From NCBI RefSeq assembly GCF_000282135.1, contig NZ_AKJW01000061.1:62001-126000 (forward strand): a stretch of DNA of 64,000 bases, given 5' to 3'. The DNA is from Herbaspirillum sp. CF444. Lineage in GTDB: Bacteria; Pseudomonadota; Gammaproteobacteria; Burkholderiales; Burkholderiaceae_D. The notes under the pieces were generated by a model that worked only from the letters and a program-made list of their open reading frames with translations, searched no databases and had not been told where the DNA came from. Shown piece after piece: positions 50,406-60,076 of the stretch (positions are counted from its first letter, which is position 1; each line of letters starts with the position of its first letter). A program made the translations under genes and the position numbers.

Positions 50406-51317
50406 TCAATACAGCTTTTGCGACGACTCATGCAAGAGCTGTGCATACAACTGATGCCGCATGGATGCGATCTCGCCACTCTCGACGGCGGCCAGCACGG
50501 CGCAACCGGGCTCGCTCAGGTGATGGCAGTTGTAAAACTTGCATTGGCCCAGATGCGGGGCGAACTCGCGGAAGGCGCGTTCGAGCATGCCTTCGCTCAA
50601 CTGATACAGGCCGAACTCCTGGAAACCCGGCGAATCGATGATGGCGGTATCGTCGCTCATCGCATACAAGCGCGTGAACGTCGTGGTGTGCTTGCCGGTG
50701 TCGAGCGCGGCCGAGATTTCGCGCACGGCGATGTCGGCGTCGGGCACGAGCAGGTTGATCAGTGAGGATTTTCCCATGCCCGACTGGCCGATCAGGATGG
50801 TCGACTGGCCTTGCAGGAGCGGCAGGAAAGCGTCGCGGGTGGCGTCCGGTTCCGCCTGCGCCGAGACTTCGTGTATCGGATAGCCGAGCTTGCGATAGAC
50901 CTGCAGCCGTTCGCGCGTCCTCGGCAAGGCAGCGACGATGTCGGTTTTATTGAGGACGATGTGAGCGTCGACGCCGGCCGATTCCGCGGCGACCAGCGCG
51001 CGCGAAATCAGGTCATCGGTGAAGCCCGGCTCCGTCGCCACCACGATGAACAGTTGGGTGACGTTGGCGGCCAGCAGTTTGGATTTGTACTGGTCCGAGC
51101 GATACAGCAAGGTCTTGCGCTCGGCGATGGATTCGATCACGGCCTGATTCGCCGAGGTGCGCTTGAGGTTGACCTTGTCGCCCACCGCGACGTCGCTCTT
51201 CTTGCCGCGGGTGACGCATTGCAGTTTTTCTGCGCCGACTTGCGCCAGATAATGGCGGCCGTGTGCGGCGATGATTGTTCCGACTTCGATATTGTTTTTG
51301 GCTGCGGTCACGGTCAT
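50406..51317 (-). CDS. rsgA: Ribosome small subunit-dependent GTPase A
   Basis: A 303-aa circularly permuted GTPase that assists late 30S maturation. The permuted order is visible: an OB domain, then G4 (LNKTDI), then G1 (GQSGMGKSS), then DSPGFQEFG, then a zinc knuckle with three Cys and a His ([14 protein letters not shown]). The stop of phhB lies 2 nt before its ATG, so both genes are one unit. Confidence 0.95.
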   Translation of the reverse strand: MTVTAAKNNIEVGTIIAAHGRHYLAQVGAEKLQCVTRGKKSDVAVGDKVNLKRTSANQAVIESIAERKTLLYRSDQYKSKLLAANVTQLFIVVATEPGFTDDLISRALVAAESAGVDAHIVLNKTDIVAALPRTRERLQVYRKLGYPIHEVSAQAEPDATRDAFLPLLQGQSTILIGQSGMGKSSLINLLVPDADIAVREISAALDTGKHTTTFTRLYAMSDDTAIIDSPGFQEFGLYQLSEGMLERAFREFAPHLGQCKFYNCHHLSEPGCAVLAAVESGEIASMRHQLYAQLLHESSQKLY

Positions 51318-51319
51318 GC

Positions 51320-51673
51320 TTAGGAAAACGTCTGGTGGAACACGGCATCCACCTTGGCGGCGCAGATGAAGTCATTGATCGACAGGCCGCCGCGTCCCTC
51401 GTTGACGCTGTGCGTATCGAACTTCACCACGCAGCGGTTGTAGGTCACGACCAGTTCCGGATGATGGTCTTCGGCGTGGATCACATAAGCGATGGCGTTC
51501 ACGAAAGCCAGCGTCTCGTGGTAATCCTCGAATGAAAACGTCTTGCCCAGTTTGCCCTGATCCAGCGCCCAGCCCGGCACCAACGGCAGGGCTTGCTGGA
51601 CGTCGGTGTCGCTCAATGCGGTGACCTGATGTTGGCTCTTTTGCGCGAGCAGCGATTGTGCGGTCAGTGTCAT
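51320..51673 (-). CDS. phhB: Pterin-4a-carbinolamine dehydratase
   Basis: A 117-aa pterin recycling enzyme. The conserved F-x(n)-HHPEL region is seen as [13 protein letters not shown], and the C-terminal [23 protein letters not shown] is typical. No phenylalanine hydroxylase gene is adjacent; the family also has roles in molybdopterin-linked pathways. It is followed 2 nt later by rsgA and preceded by the M48 protease gene. Confidence 0.9.
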   Translation of the reverse strand: MTLTAQSLLAQKSQHQVTALSDTDVQQALPLVPGWALDQGKLGKTFSFEDYHETLAFVNAIAYVIHAEDHHPELVVTYNRCVVKFDTHSVNEGRGGLSINDFICAAKVDAVFHQTFS

Positions 51674-51691
51674 GATGGTTTCCTCTATGCC

Positions 51692-52966
51692 TCAGTGTGC
51701 CGGGTTCAGCCTGGCGTGCAGTTTGCCGATGCGCAGCGACGCCGGCGGGTGTGAATCGTAGAACGCCGAATGCAGCGGGTCCGGCGTCAGCGTCGAGGCA
51801 TTGTCTTCATACAGCTTGACCAGCGCCGAGACGAGGTCTTGCGCGTTGGTGTGCTGGGCGGCAAAGGCATCGGCTTCGAATTCATGCTTGCGCGACGACA
51901 GCGACGACAGCGGCGACAGCAGGAAGGTGAAAATCGGCAAGGCCAGCATGAACAGGATCAGCGCCATCGCGTCGTTGCTGCCGAACAGCATCGGATCGAC
52001 GCCGAGACCGGTGTAGAACCACGCCTGACCCTTGAGGTAGCCCAGCAAGGCCAGGAACACCAGCGAGATCGCGAACATGACCACGATGCGCTTGACGATG
52101 TGCCTGAGCTTGAAATGGCCCAGCTCATGCGCCAGCACGGCTTCGATTTCATGCGGCGCCAGACGCGCCAGCAGCGTGTCGAAGAAGACGATGCGCTTGC
52201 CCGCGCCGAAGCCGGAGAAATAAGCGTTGCCGTGCGCGCTGCGTTTGGAGCCGTCCATCACGAACAATCCCTTGGACGCAAAGCCGACGCGCTGCATCAG
52301 CCCCTCGATGCGCGCGCGCAGGCTGTCGTCGGCTAGCGGCGTGAACTTGTTGAACAGCGGTGCGATGACGGTCGGGTAGAGCACCAGCATCAGCAGCTGG
52401 AAACCGCTCCACACCAGCCATGCGTAGAACCACCACAGCGAACCCGACTTGTCCATCAGCGTCAGGATCACCCACAGCAGCGGCAGGCCGATGATCGCGC
52501 CGATCAGCGAATGCTTGACGATGTCGATCACGAACAGGCCGCGCGTCATCTTGTTGAAACCGAAGCGCGCTTCCAGCACGAACTGGCGGTAGTAATCGAA
52601 GGGCAGGTCGATCAGGCCGGAAATCAGCGCGAACGCCACGATCAGTCCCAACTGATACAGCATGCCCGGACCGCCGAACCATCCCAACAGCAGGCTCGAC
52701 AGCAATTGCAGGCCGCCCAGCAGCGTAAAGCCGACCAGTACGGCCGAATTGACGACCAGCGTCAGCAGGCCGAACTTGGTGCGGGCAACGGTGTAGTCGG
52801 CTGCTTTCTGATGCGCCGCCAGCGGGATCTTTTCGGCGAACTCGGCCGGCACCGCGCTGCGGTGCGCCAGTACGTGGCGGATGTGGCGCGAGCCGAGCCA
52901 GAAGCGGACCAGCAGGGTCAACAGCAGGAAACCAACAAACAAAACCGAAAACGTGAGTGAATACAT
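51692..52966 (-). CDS. M48-family membrane metalloprotease (Ste24/CAAX-type)
   Basis: A 424-aa polytopic zinc protease. The motif HELGH (ESV-AHELGHFKLRH context) is in the second half, the third zinc ligand region is RKHEFEADAFAAQ, and several membrane helices surround the site. CAAX-type homologues in bacteria are thought to act in membrane protein quality control. AGGGAAAG precedes ATG 52966. Its upstream neighbour orn is divergent. Confidence 0.92.
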   Translation of the reverse strand: MYSLTFSVLFVGFLLLTLLVRFWLGSRHIRHVLAHRSAVPAEFAEKIPLAAHQKAADYTVARTKFGLLTLVVNSAVLVGFTLLGGLQLLSSLLLGWFGGPGMLYQLGLIVAFALISGLIDLPFDYYRQFVLEARFGFNKMTRGLFVIDIVKHSLIGAIIGLPLLWVILTLMDKSGSLWWFYAWLVWSGFQLLMLVLYPTVIAPLFNKFTPLADDSLRARIEGLMQRVGFASKGLFVMDGSKRSAHGNAYFSGFGAGKRIVFFDTLLARLAPHEIEAVLAHELGHFKLRHIVKRIVVMFAISLVFLALLGYLKGQAWFYTGLGVDPMLFGSNDAMALILFMLALPIFTFLLSPLSSLSSRKHEFEADAFAAQHTNAQDLVSALVKLYEDNASTLTPDPLHSAFYDSHPPASLRIGKLHARLNPAH

Positions 52967-53114
52967 TCTTTCCCTGTGCGAAAATGGCGGACAGCAAAAA
53001 CGTTCAAAAAATTCGATGACGATGACGAATCGGATGGCATGAGCGGCCGACCCAATCAGCAATCAAGCAGCAAATTAAGCAGTGAATTGAACAGAACCTG
53101 CAGAAAGAACAATT

Positions 53115-53720
53115 ATGTCACAAGCCACCGATGCCAACGTTGCCAACGCGGGCGCACCCAGCTATACGATCCCGGCCCGGCCGAACGAGTTCAACCTGAT
53201 CTGGGTGGACATGGAGATGACCGGCCTCGATCCGGACAACGATCGCATCATCGAAGTTGCCGTGGTGGTAACGGATCCTGAACTCAACGTGCTGGCCGAA
53301 GGCCCGGTATTCGCGATCCATCAGCCTGACGAGATCCTCGACGGCATGGATGCCTGGAACAAGGGCACCCACGGCCGTTCCGGCCTGATCGAACGCGTCA
53401 AGGCCTCGACCGTCACCGAAGAAGAAGCGTCGGCTGCGCTGATCGCGTTCCTCAAACCGTTCGTGCCGGTCGGCAAGTCGCCGATGTGCGGCAACTCGAT
53501 CTGCCAGGATCGCCGCTTCATGGCGCGCGGCATGCCCAAGCTGGAAGCTTTCTTCCACTATCGCAACCTCGACGTGTCCACCCTCAAGGAACTGTGCCGC
53601 CGCTGGAAGCCGGAACTGGCAAGCGGTTTCAAGAAGCATCAGAAGCACACCGCGCTGGCCGACATCATCGAATCCATCGAGGAACTGAAGTACTACCGCG
53701 AGCACTTCATCAAGGAATAA
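53115..53720 (+). CDS. orn: Oligoribonuclease
   Basis: A 201-aa DEDDh 3'-5' exonuclease that degrades two-nucleotide RNAs, including pGpG from cyclic-di-GMP turnover. The motifs [21 protein letters not shown] and [10 protein letters not shown] are intact. An N-terminal extension of about 20 residues ([19 protein letters not shown]) precedes the usual start. Followed by the TauE/SafE gene 48 nt later. Confidence 0.95.
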   Translation: MSQATDANVANAGAPSYTIPARPNEFNLIWVDMEMTGLDPDNDRIIEVAVVVTDPELNVLAEGPVFAIHQPDEILDGMDAWNKGTHGRSGLIERVKASTVTEEEASAALIAFLKPFVPVGKSPMCGNSICQDRRFMARGMPKLEAFFHYRNLDVSTLKELCRRWKPELASGFKKHQKHTALADIIESIEELKYYREHFIKE

Positions 53721-53768
53721 TCCTCCGATGACCATGCCGACGACGGGATTGCGGGCGAGGGCCTTGCC

Positions 53769-54530
53769 TTGATCCAGGATCCGCTGTTCTACGCAGCGGC
53801 GATCCCGGCAGTGCTGATCGTCGGCATTTCCAAGTCCGGCATGGGCGGCGGCTCGCTCGGCATTCTTTCCATTCCCATCCTTTCATTGGTGGCGTCGCCC
53901 TCGGTCGGCGCGGCCATCATGCTGCCCTTGCTGATCGCCATGGACATCATGGGACTGATCGCCTTCCGCGGCAAGGGCGACATGCGCAATCTGCGCATCC
54001 TGATCCCGGCTGCACTGGTCGGCATCACGGTCGGCGCATTGACCTTCCGTTTCACTTCCGACGCCATGCTGCGCGGCCTGATCGGCATTCTGTCGATCAG
54101 CTTCGTCGTGCAGCGCCTGATGGGGCTGGGCAGCGCAGCTGTACCGACGCAACCCAGCATCGTCAAAGGTTCGCTGTGGGGGGCGATGTCCGGTTTCACC
54201 AGCTTCATCGCCAACGCCGGCGGGCCGCCGTTCGTGATTTACCTTGCGCCTCAGCAACTCGACAAGCTGGTATTTGTCGGCACCTCGGTGATTTTCTTTT
54301 CGGTGATCAATGCAGTGAAGGTGGTGCCCTTCATTGCGCTGGGTTTGTTCGACACGCGCAACCTGACGACCTCGCTGGCCTTGCTGCCGCTGGCACCGAT
54401 CGGTTACTGGCTGGGTTTGAAGATGCTGATGAAGGTGAACCAGGTGCGGTTCTATCAGATTACCGTCGCGGCTTTGTTTCTTGCCGGCTGCAAGCTGTTG
54501 TGGGATGCCGCCGGAGCCTATCTCGGATAA
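53769..54530 (+). CDS. TauE/SafE-family membrane permease
   Basis: A 253-aa membrane protein with about eight hydrophobic segments and the duplicated family pattern (LIVGISKSGMGGGSLGILSIPIL and, later, SGFTSFIANAGGPPFVIYLAP). Members export sulfite or sulfonates or take up related anions; the substrate here is unknown. The start is TTG 53769: no in-frame ATG follows the orn stop, and GAGGG lies 7 nt upstream. Confidence 0.88.
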   Translation: MIQDPLFYAAAIPAVLIVGISKSGMGGGSLGILSIPILSLVASPSVGAAIMLPLLIAMDIMGLIAFRGKGDMRNLRILIPAALVGITVGALTFRFTSDAMLRGLIGILSISFVVQRLMGLGSAAVPTQPSIVKGSLWGAMSGFTSFIANAGGPPFVIYLAPQQLDKLVFVGTSVIFFSVINAVKVVPFIALGLFDTRNLTTSLALLPLAPIGYWLGLKMLMKVNQVRFYQITVAALFLAGCKLLWDAAGAYLG

Positions 54531-54551
54531 GCTCCGGCTCTAAAAAGCCGG

Positions 54552-55244
<693 letters not shown>

Positions 55245-55342
55245 GATGATCGTCCGTGTTGCGAATAAAACCGCAGTTTAATTGCAATCGACGGCGGAGG
55301 CGAGGATTACCGCTGCCTTCCCGGGACACGTACAATACGGCC

Positions 55343-56338
55343 ATGACCGATTCCACCACCGTATTCAACTTCGCCGGGCTGTCGCCGGACACCGTGCTCG
55401 ATGCACTCGACAGCGTCGGCCTGTATGGCGACGGTCGCCTGCTGGCGCTCAACAGCTACGAAAACCGTGTTTATCAGGTCGGAATGGAAGAGGGACCGCC
55501 GCTGGTGGCGAAGTTCTATCGCCCGCAGCGCTGGAGCGACGCCGCGATCCTCGAAGAACATGCCTTCGTCAATGAACTGGTCGAGCAGGAAATCCCGGTC
55601 GTTCCCGCCATGCAATTGACCAACGGTCGCAGCCTGCAAGAATTCCAGGGCTTTCGCTTCTCCGCCTTTACGCGCCACGGCGGCCGCGCGCCGGAGCTCG
55701 ACAATCCCGATACGCTGGAATGGCTGGGGCGCTTCATCGGCCGCATCCACGCGGTCGGCATGCAGCGTCCGTTCGAGCATCGTCCAGCGCTCAACATCGC
55801 CACCTTTGGTGAAGAGCCGCGCGATTATCTGCTGGCCAACGATTTCATCCCGATGGATGTGCTGAGCTCGTACAAGAGCACCGTCGATCTTGCGCTGGAC
55901 GGCGTGCGCCGCTGCTTCGACCGGGCAGGCGATATCAAGCAGTTGCGCCTGCATGGCGACTGCCACGTCGGCAATGTCTTGTGGACCGACGCCGGACCGC
56001 ATTTCGTCGACTTCGACGACAGCCGCAGCGGTCCTGCGATCCAGGATTTGTGGATGCTGCTGTCGGGCGAGCGCGGCGACATGGTGCGCCAGTTGTCCGA
56101 TCTGCTGGCCGGTTATGAAAGCTTTTGCGAGTTCGAACAGCGCGAGTTGTATCTGATCGAAGCCTTGCGCACCTTGCGCCTGATTCACTACTCCGCTTGG
56201 CTGGCGCGGCGCTGGGAAGATCCGGCGTTTCCGCAGGCTTTCCCGTGGTTCAATACGCAACGCTATTGGCAAGACAGGATTCTGGAGTTGCGCGAGCAGA
56301 TCGCGCTGATGGATGAACCGCCCTTGTGGCCTTTATGA
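55343..56338 (+). CDS. srkA: Stress response kinase A (serine/threonine kinase)
   Basis: A 331-aa aminoglycoside-phosphotransferase-fold kinase (YihE/RdoA). The catalytic loop LHGDCHVGNVLW and the metal-binding FVDFDDSRSGP are present, with an N-terminal ATP lobe containing ENRVYQVG. In E. coli it supports survival in long stationary phase and under envelope stress. ATG 55343 gives the conserved start. Followed by tag. Confidence 0.92.
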   Translation: MTDSTTVFNFAGLSPDTVLDALDSVGLYGDGRLLALNSYENRVYQVGMEEGPPLVAKFYRPQRWSDAAILEEHAFVNELVEQEIPVVPAMQLTNGRSLQEFQGFRFSAFTRHGGRAPELDNPDTLEWLGRFIGRIHAVGMQRPFEHRPALNIATFGEEPRDYLLANDFIPMDVLSSYKSTVDLALDGVRRCFDRAGDIKQLRLHGDCHVGNVLWTDAGPHFVDFDDSRSGPAIQDLWMLLSGERGDMVRQLSDLLAGYESFCEFEQRELYLIEALRTLRLIHYSAWLARRWEDPAFPQAFPWFNTQRYWQDRILELREQIALMDEPPLWPL

Positions 56339-56363
56339 TTCTTGAAAAATGAGTGAGGAAGCA

Positions 56364-56936
56364 ATGAGCGTACAACGCTGCGCCTGGGTCAATCTCGACA
56401 ATCCGCGCTACGTGACTTACCACGATGAAGAATGGGGCGTGCCTTGCCACGACGAGACGCGCCTGTTTGAAATGCTCAACCTGGAAGGCGCGCAAGCCGG
56501 CCTGAGCTGGGAGACCGTGCTCAACAAGCGCGAGACTTACCGCGCCGCCTTCGATCAATGGAATCCGGAAAAGATCGCGCGCTATACCGACGCCAAGGTG
56601 GCGAAGCTGCTGGCCGACCCGGGCATCATCCGCAACCGCCTGAAGGTGGCCGCGACCATCACCAACGCGCAAAGCTATTTGCGTCTGCGCGATGAAGTCG
56701 GCGGCCTCGATCCTTTCCTGTGGGCGTATGTCGACGGCAAGCCGATCCGCAACAAGTGGAAGAGCCTCGGCGAAGCGCCGGCCAAGACGCCGTTGTCGGA
56801 CCAACTGTCAAAAGACCTCGCCAAGCGCGGCTTCAAGTTCGTCGGCTCGACGATCATCTACGCTTACATGCAAGGCATCGGCATGATCAACGACCACGTG
56901 GTCGGGTGTCATTGCCATGGCAAGAAACATAAATAG
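56364..56936 (+). CDS. tag: DNA-3-methyladenine glycosylase I
   Basis: A 190-aa DNA repair enzyme that excises 3-methyladenine. It shows RCAWVNLDNPRYVTYHDEEWGVP near the N-terminus, LEGAQAGLSWETVLNKRE, and the zinc-binding C-terminal VGCHCHGKKH; the HhH-like helices are intact. ATG 56364 is preferred to ATG 56349 because GAGGAA lies just upstream. Confidence 0.94.
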   Translation: MSVQRCAWVNLDNPRYVTYHDEEWGVPCHDETRLFEMLNLEGAQAGLSWETVLNKRETYRAAFDQWNPEKIARYTDAKVAKLLADPGIIRNRLKVAATITNAQSYLRLRDEVGGLDPFLWAYVDGKPIRNKWKSLGEAPAKTPLSDQLSKDLAKRGFKFVGSTIIYAYMQGIGMINDHVVGCHCHGKKHK

Positions 56937-56959
56937 TCCACAAACCGTCATCAAGCCTT

Positions 56960-57042
56960 GTCGTTCCAGCGAACGCTGGAACCCAGCGTCGTTGCCTTGT
57001 TTGGGAAGTACGGCGCTGGATCCCGGCGTTCGCCGGGATGAC
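56960..57042. repeat. Imperfect inverted repeat resembling a dispersed REP/MITE-like element
   Basis: The arms GTCGTTCCAGCGAACGCTGG (56960 on) and its partner ending CGCCGGGATGAC at 57042 are imperfect complements over about 28 nt, with about 25 nt between them. The form (each arm itself a small hairpin) is that of dispersed intergenic repeats in many betaproteobacteria. It lies after tag, before a terminator. Only one copy is in this window. Confidence 0.55.
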
Positions 57043-57078
57043 GGAGATGAGAACTGGCGTCGACGGTACTCATTGCGC

Positions 57079-57119
57079 AAAAAAAGCCCGCGCTCCTTTG
57101 AAGAGCGCGGGCTTTTTTT
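57079..57119. terminator. Strong bidirectional terminator between tag and gabD
   Basis: Seventeen-base arms (AAAAAAAGCCCGCGCTC and complement) around a 7-nt loop, with T-runs on both strands, between convergent genes. Confidence 0.92.
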
Positions 57120-57136
57120 GTACTGACGCAGAATGC

Positions 57137-58570
57137 TTACACGTCCAGCTGCGAAACGAACTTGGTGTTGACGTAAGCTTCGATCGCCTCGGTGCCGCCT
57201 TCGGAACCGTAACCGCTGTCCTTGATGCCGCCGAACGGTACTTCCGGCAAGGCCAGGCCCAGATGGTTGATGGTGATCATGCCGCTTTCGACGCGCGACG
57301 ACAGCGCGTGCTTGGTGTGCGCCGACTTGGCGTAGGCGTAGGCAGCCAGGCCGAACGGCAGGCGGTTGGCTTCGGCGATGACTTCATCCAGGGTGTCGAA
57401 GGAATTGATCAGCGCCAGCGGGCCGAACGGTTCTTCGTTCATGGCGCGCGCCGACAGCGGCACGTTGGTCAGCACGGTCGGTTCGAAGAAGTAGCCCTTG
57501 TCGCCGATGCGCTTGCCGCCGAAGCGCAGTTGCGCGCCTTGTTCCACTGCATCGCTGATCAACGCTTCCAGCGCCGGGATGCGGCGCTTGTTGGCGACCG
57601 GGCCCATGGTGGTGCCGGCAGCCATGCCGTCGCCGATCTTCAGCAGGCTGGCGGCGGTGATGAACTTGTCGACGAAGGCGTCGAACACTTTCTTTTGCAC
57701 CAGGAAGCGGGTCGGCGAGACGCAGACCTGGCCGGCATTGCGGAACTTGGCCATCGCCAGTTGCTTGGCGGCGGCGTCGATGTCGGCGTCGTCGAATACG
57801 ATGGCCGGCGCGTGGCCGCCCAGTTCCATCGTGGCGCGCTTCATGTGCGTGCCGGCCAGTGCGGCCAGTTGTTTGCCGACCGGGGTCGAACCGGTGAAGG
57901 AAATCTTCTTGATGATCGGATGCGGGATCAGGTATTCGGAAATTTCCGACGGCACGCCGTAGACCAGGTTGACCACGCCTTCAGGGATGCCGGCATCGGC
58001 GAACGCGCGGATCAGTTCGGCAGGGGAAGCAGGGGTTTCTTCCGGCGCCTTGACGATGATGGAGCAGCCTGCGGCCAGCGCGGCGGACAGCTTGCGCACG
58101 ACCTGGTTGAGGGGGAAGTTCCATGGCGTGAACGCAGCGACAGGGCCGACCGGCTCCTTGATCACCATCTGATAGGCATTCGGCACGCGGGCCGGCACCA
58201 GGCGGCCGTAGGTGCGGCGGGCTTCTTCGGCGAACCAGTCGATGGTGTCGGCGGCGCCCAGGGTTTCCGCCTTGGCTTCGGCCAGCGGCTTGCCTTGTTC
58301 CAGCGTCATCAGTTGCGCGACTTCGTCGGCGCGCTCACGCAGGATGTTGGCGGCCTTGCGCATGATCTTGGAGCGCTCGAACGCGGACACATTGCGCCAA
58401 GTGTCGAAACCCTTTTGCGCGGAAGCCAGCGCGGCGTCGAGATCTTGCTTGTTGGCGTGGGCGATGTGACCGATGACTTCTTCGGTGGCAGGATTGACGA
58501 CCGGAATGGTGCGATCCGAGACACTGGCAGTCCAGCGGCCGTTGATGAAAAGTTGAACGTCTTTGTACAT
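57137..58570 (-). CDS. gabD: NAD(P)-dependent succinate-semialdehyde dehydrogenase
   Basis: A 477-aa aldehyde dehydrogenase. The catalytic Glu motif [16 protein letters not shown] and the catalytic Cys in [15 protein letters not shown] are present, with FTPWNFPL cofactor contacts and the GSTPVG turn. It most resembles GabD, which oxidises succinate semialdehyde from GABA, but a related semialdehyde is possible. No gabT lies nearby. The OYE-type gene is 232 nt upstream on the same strand. Confidence 0.85.
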   Translation of the reverse strand: MYKDVQLFINGRWTASVSDRTIPVVNPATEEVIGHIAHANKQDLDAALASAQKGFDTWRNVSAFERSKIMRKAANILRERADEVAQLMTLEQGKPLAEAKAETLGAADTIDWFAEEARRTYGRLVPARVPNAYQMVIKEPVGPVAAFTPWNFPLNQVVRKLSAALAAGCSIIVKAPEETPASPAELIRAFADAGIPEGVVNLVYGVPSEISEYLIPHPIIKKISFTGSTPVGKQLAALAGTHMKRATMELGGHAPAIVFDDADIDAAAKQLAMAKFRNAGQVCVSPTRFLVQKKVFDAFVDKFITAASLLKIGDGMAAGTTMGPVANKRRIPALEALISDAVEQGAQLRFGGKRIGDKGYFFEPTVLTNVPLSARAMNEEPFGPLALINSFDTLDEVIAEANRLPFGLAAYAYAKSAHTKHALSSRVESGMITINHLGLALPEVPFGGIKDSGYGSEGGTEAIEAYVNTKFVSQLDV

Positions 58571-58802
58571 GATGAGTATCTCTTTGCGAATCTGGTGGAT
58601 GAAAGGATGCGAAGCAGAATGTTGAAATCACATCCGGCGGAATGACTTGCGGAAGCGACTGGCGTGTGCCGTGAGTTAGTTATACCACGGCAGAGAAAGT
58701 TGCGTCAGGTCAACGCGAAAACGTGATGCCATCGAAGCAATCCGGGCGACATACGTCGATACGTCGCCCGCGGATTCCAGTTGTCGGATGTCGGATGCAG
58801 GA
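58571..58802. other. Intergenic region between the OYE-type gene and gabD
   Basis: No credible gene. A stem CGGGCGAC/GTCGCCCG lies at 58743-58770, downstream of the OYE-type gene, without a T-run. The gabD promoter is expected nearer 58600. Confidence 0.35.
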
Positions 58803-59918
58803 TCAGTCGAGGTCGCTGTAGTCGACGTTCTCGCGCAGTGGCGTCTTGCTCGATGCGGCGCGTACGTATTGCGGCGGCCATGCGACGTTTTCCTTGAGCG
58901 TATCGGCGGCGTGCAGCGGCCAGTAAGGATCGCGCAGCAGTTCGCGCGCCAGCAGCACCAGATCGGCCTGTCCGGTGCGCAGTACGTGCTCGGCCTGGAT
59001 CGCATCGGTGATCATGCCGACGGTGCCGGTGGCGATGTTGGCTTCGCTCTTGACGCGCGCGGCAAAGGCGGTCTGGTAGCCGGGACCGGTCGGGATCGTC
59101 GCCGTCGCCACGTTGCCGCCGCTGGAGACGTCAACCAGATCGACGCCGAGGTCGCGCAACATGCGCGAGACGGCAACGGTCTCGTCGGGATTCCAGCCGC
59201 CGTCGGTCCAGTCGGTTGCCGACAGGCGCACGAACAACGGCAGTTCCGCCGGCCAGACCTTGCGTACGGCAGTGACGGCTTCCACCAGGAAGCGCGCGCG
59301 GTTTTCCAGCGAGCCGCCGTATTGGTCGGTACGCTGATTGCTCAGCGGAGAAAGGAATTCATGCAGCAGGTAGCCGTGTGCGGCGTGCACTTCGATCACC
59401 TTGAAGCCGGCCTTGAAGGCGCGTTGCGCCGCATCGGCAAAAGCTTGCACGCGTTGGGCGATGGCTGCCACGCTCAGTTCCTGCGGCGCCTTGAAGGTGG
59501 CGTCGAAAGGAATGGCCGACGGCCCCACGGTGTCCCAGCCGCCTTCCGCGGCAGGCACGGTGCCGGCCTTGCCGGCCCATGGACGCCAGGCGCTGGCTTT
59601 GCGACCGGCGTGCGCCAGCTGGATGCCGGCGAACGAACCTTGCGCTTCCACGAAGCGGGTAATGCGGCGCAGCGGTTCGATGTGATCGTCTTTCCAGATG
59701 CCGACGTCTTCCGGCGTGATGCGGCCTTCGGCGAGGATGGCGGCCGCTTCCACGATCACCAGGCCGGCGCCGCCGACGGCGCGGCTGCCCAGGTGGACCA
59801 GATGCCAGTCATTGACGAAACCGTCCTGCGCCGAGTACTGGCACATCGGCGACACGGCAATGCGGTTCGGCAGGGTCAGTTCGCGCAACTTCAGCGGGGA
59901 GAATAATTTGCTGCTCAT
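58803..59918 (-). CDS. NADH:flavin oxidoreductase, Old Yellow Enzyme family (YqjM-like)
   Basis: A 371-aa FMN-dependent ene-reductase. The N-terminal LTLPNRIAVSPMCQYSA matches the thermophilic-like/YqjM branch with the regulatory Cys; HAAHGYLLHEFLSPLSNQRTDQYGGS and a substrate Tyr/His pair are intact. AGGAG precedes ATG 59918. Such enzymes reduce activated alkenes; physiological substrates are not known. Monocistronic or followed by gabD. Confidence 0.92.
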   Translation of the reverse strand: MSSKLFSPLKLRELTLPNRIAVSPMCQYSAQDGFVNDWHLVHLGSRAVGGAGLVIVEAAAILAEGRITPEDVGIWKDDHIEPLRRITRFVEAQGSFAGIQLAHAGRKASAWRPWAGKAGTVPAAEGGWDTVGPSAIPFDATFKAPQELSVAAIAQRVQAFADAAQRAFKAGFKVIEVHAAHGYLLHEFLSPLSNQRTDQYGGSLENRARFLVEAVTAVRKVWPAELPLFVRLSATDWTDGGWNPDETVAVSRMLRDLGVDLVDVSSGGNVATATIPTGPGYQTAFAARVKSEANIATGTVGMITDAIQAEHVLRTGQADLVLLARELLRDPYWPLHAADTLKENVAWPPQYVRAASSKTPLRENVDYSDLD

Positions 59919-60076
59919 CGGAAACTCCTGTTTGTCTGCGACGCGCGCGGATGGATGGCGCGCTCGCAAGTGGAAAGTGGAAAGTGGAAGTAGAGGGAGG
60001 TGGTTGTTCGGTGCAACCGGAAGTCTATTTTATTTTTTGAAATCGCGTTTGAGGTCGCCGGATTTCCGGAGTCGCC

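Noticed and set aside
54511-54551. Stem-loops CCGGAGC/GCTCCGG and CCGGCT/AGCCGG at the TauE/YecA junction as terminators
   Set aside because: They overlap both reading-frame ends and have no T-run, so support is too weak.
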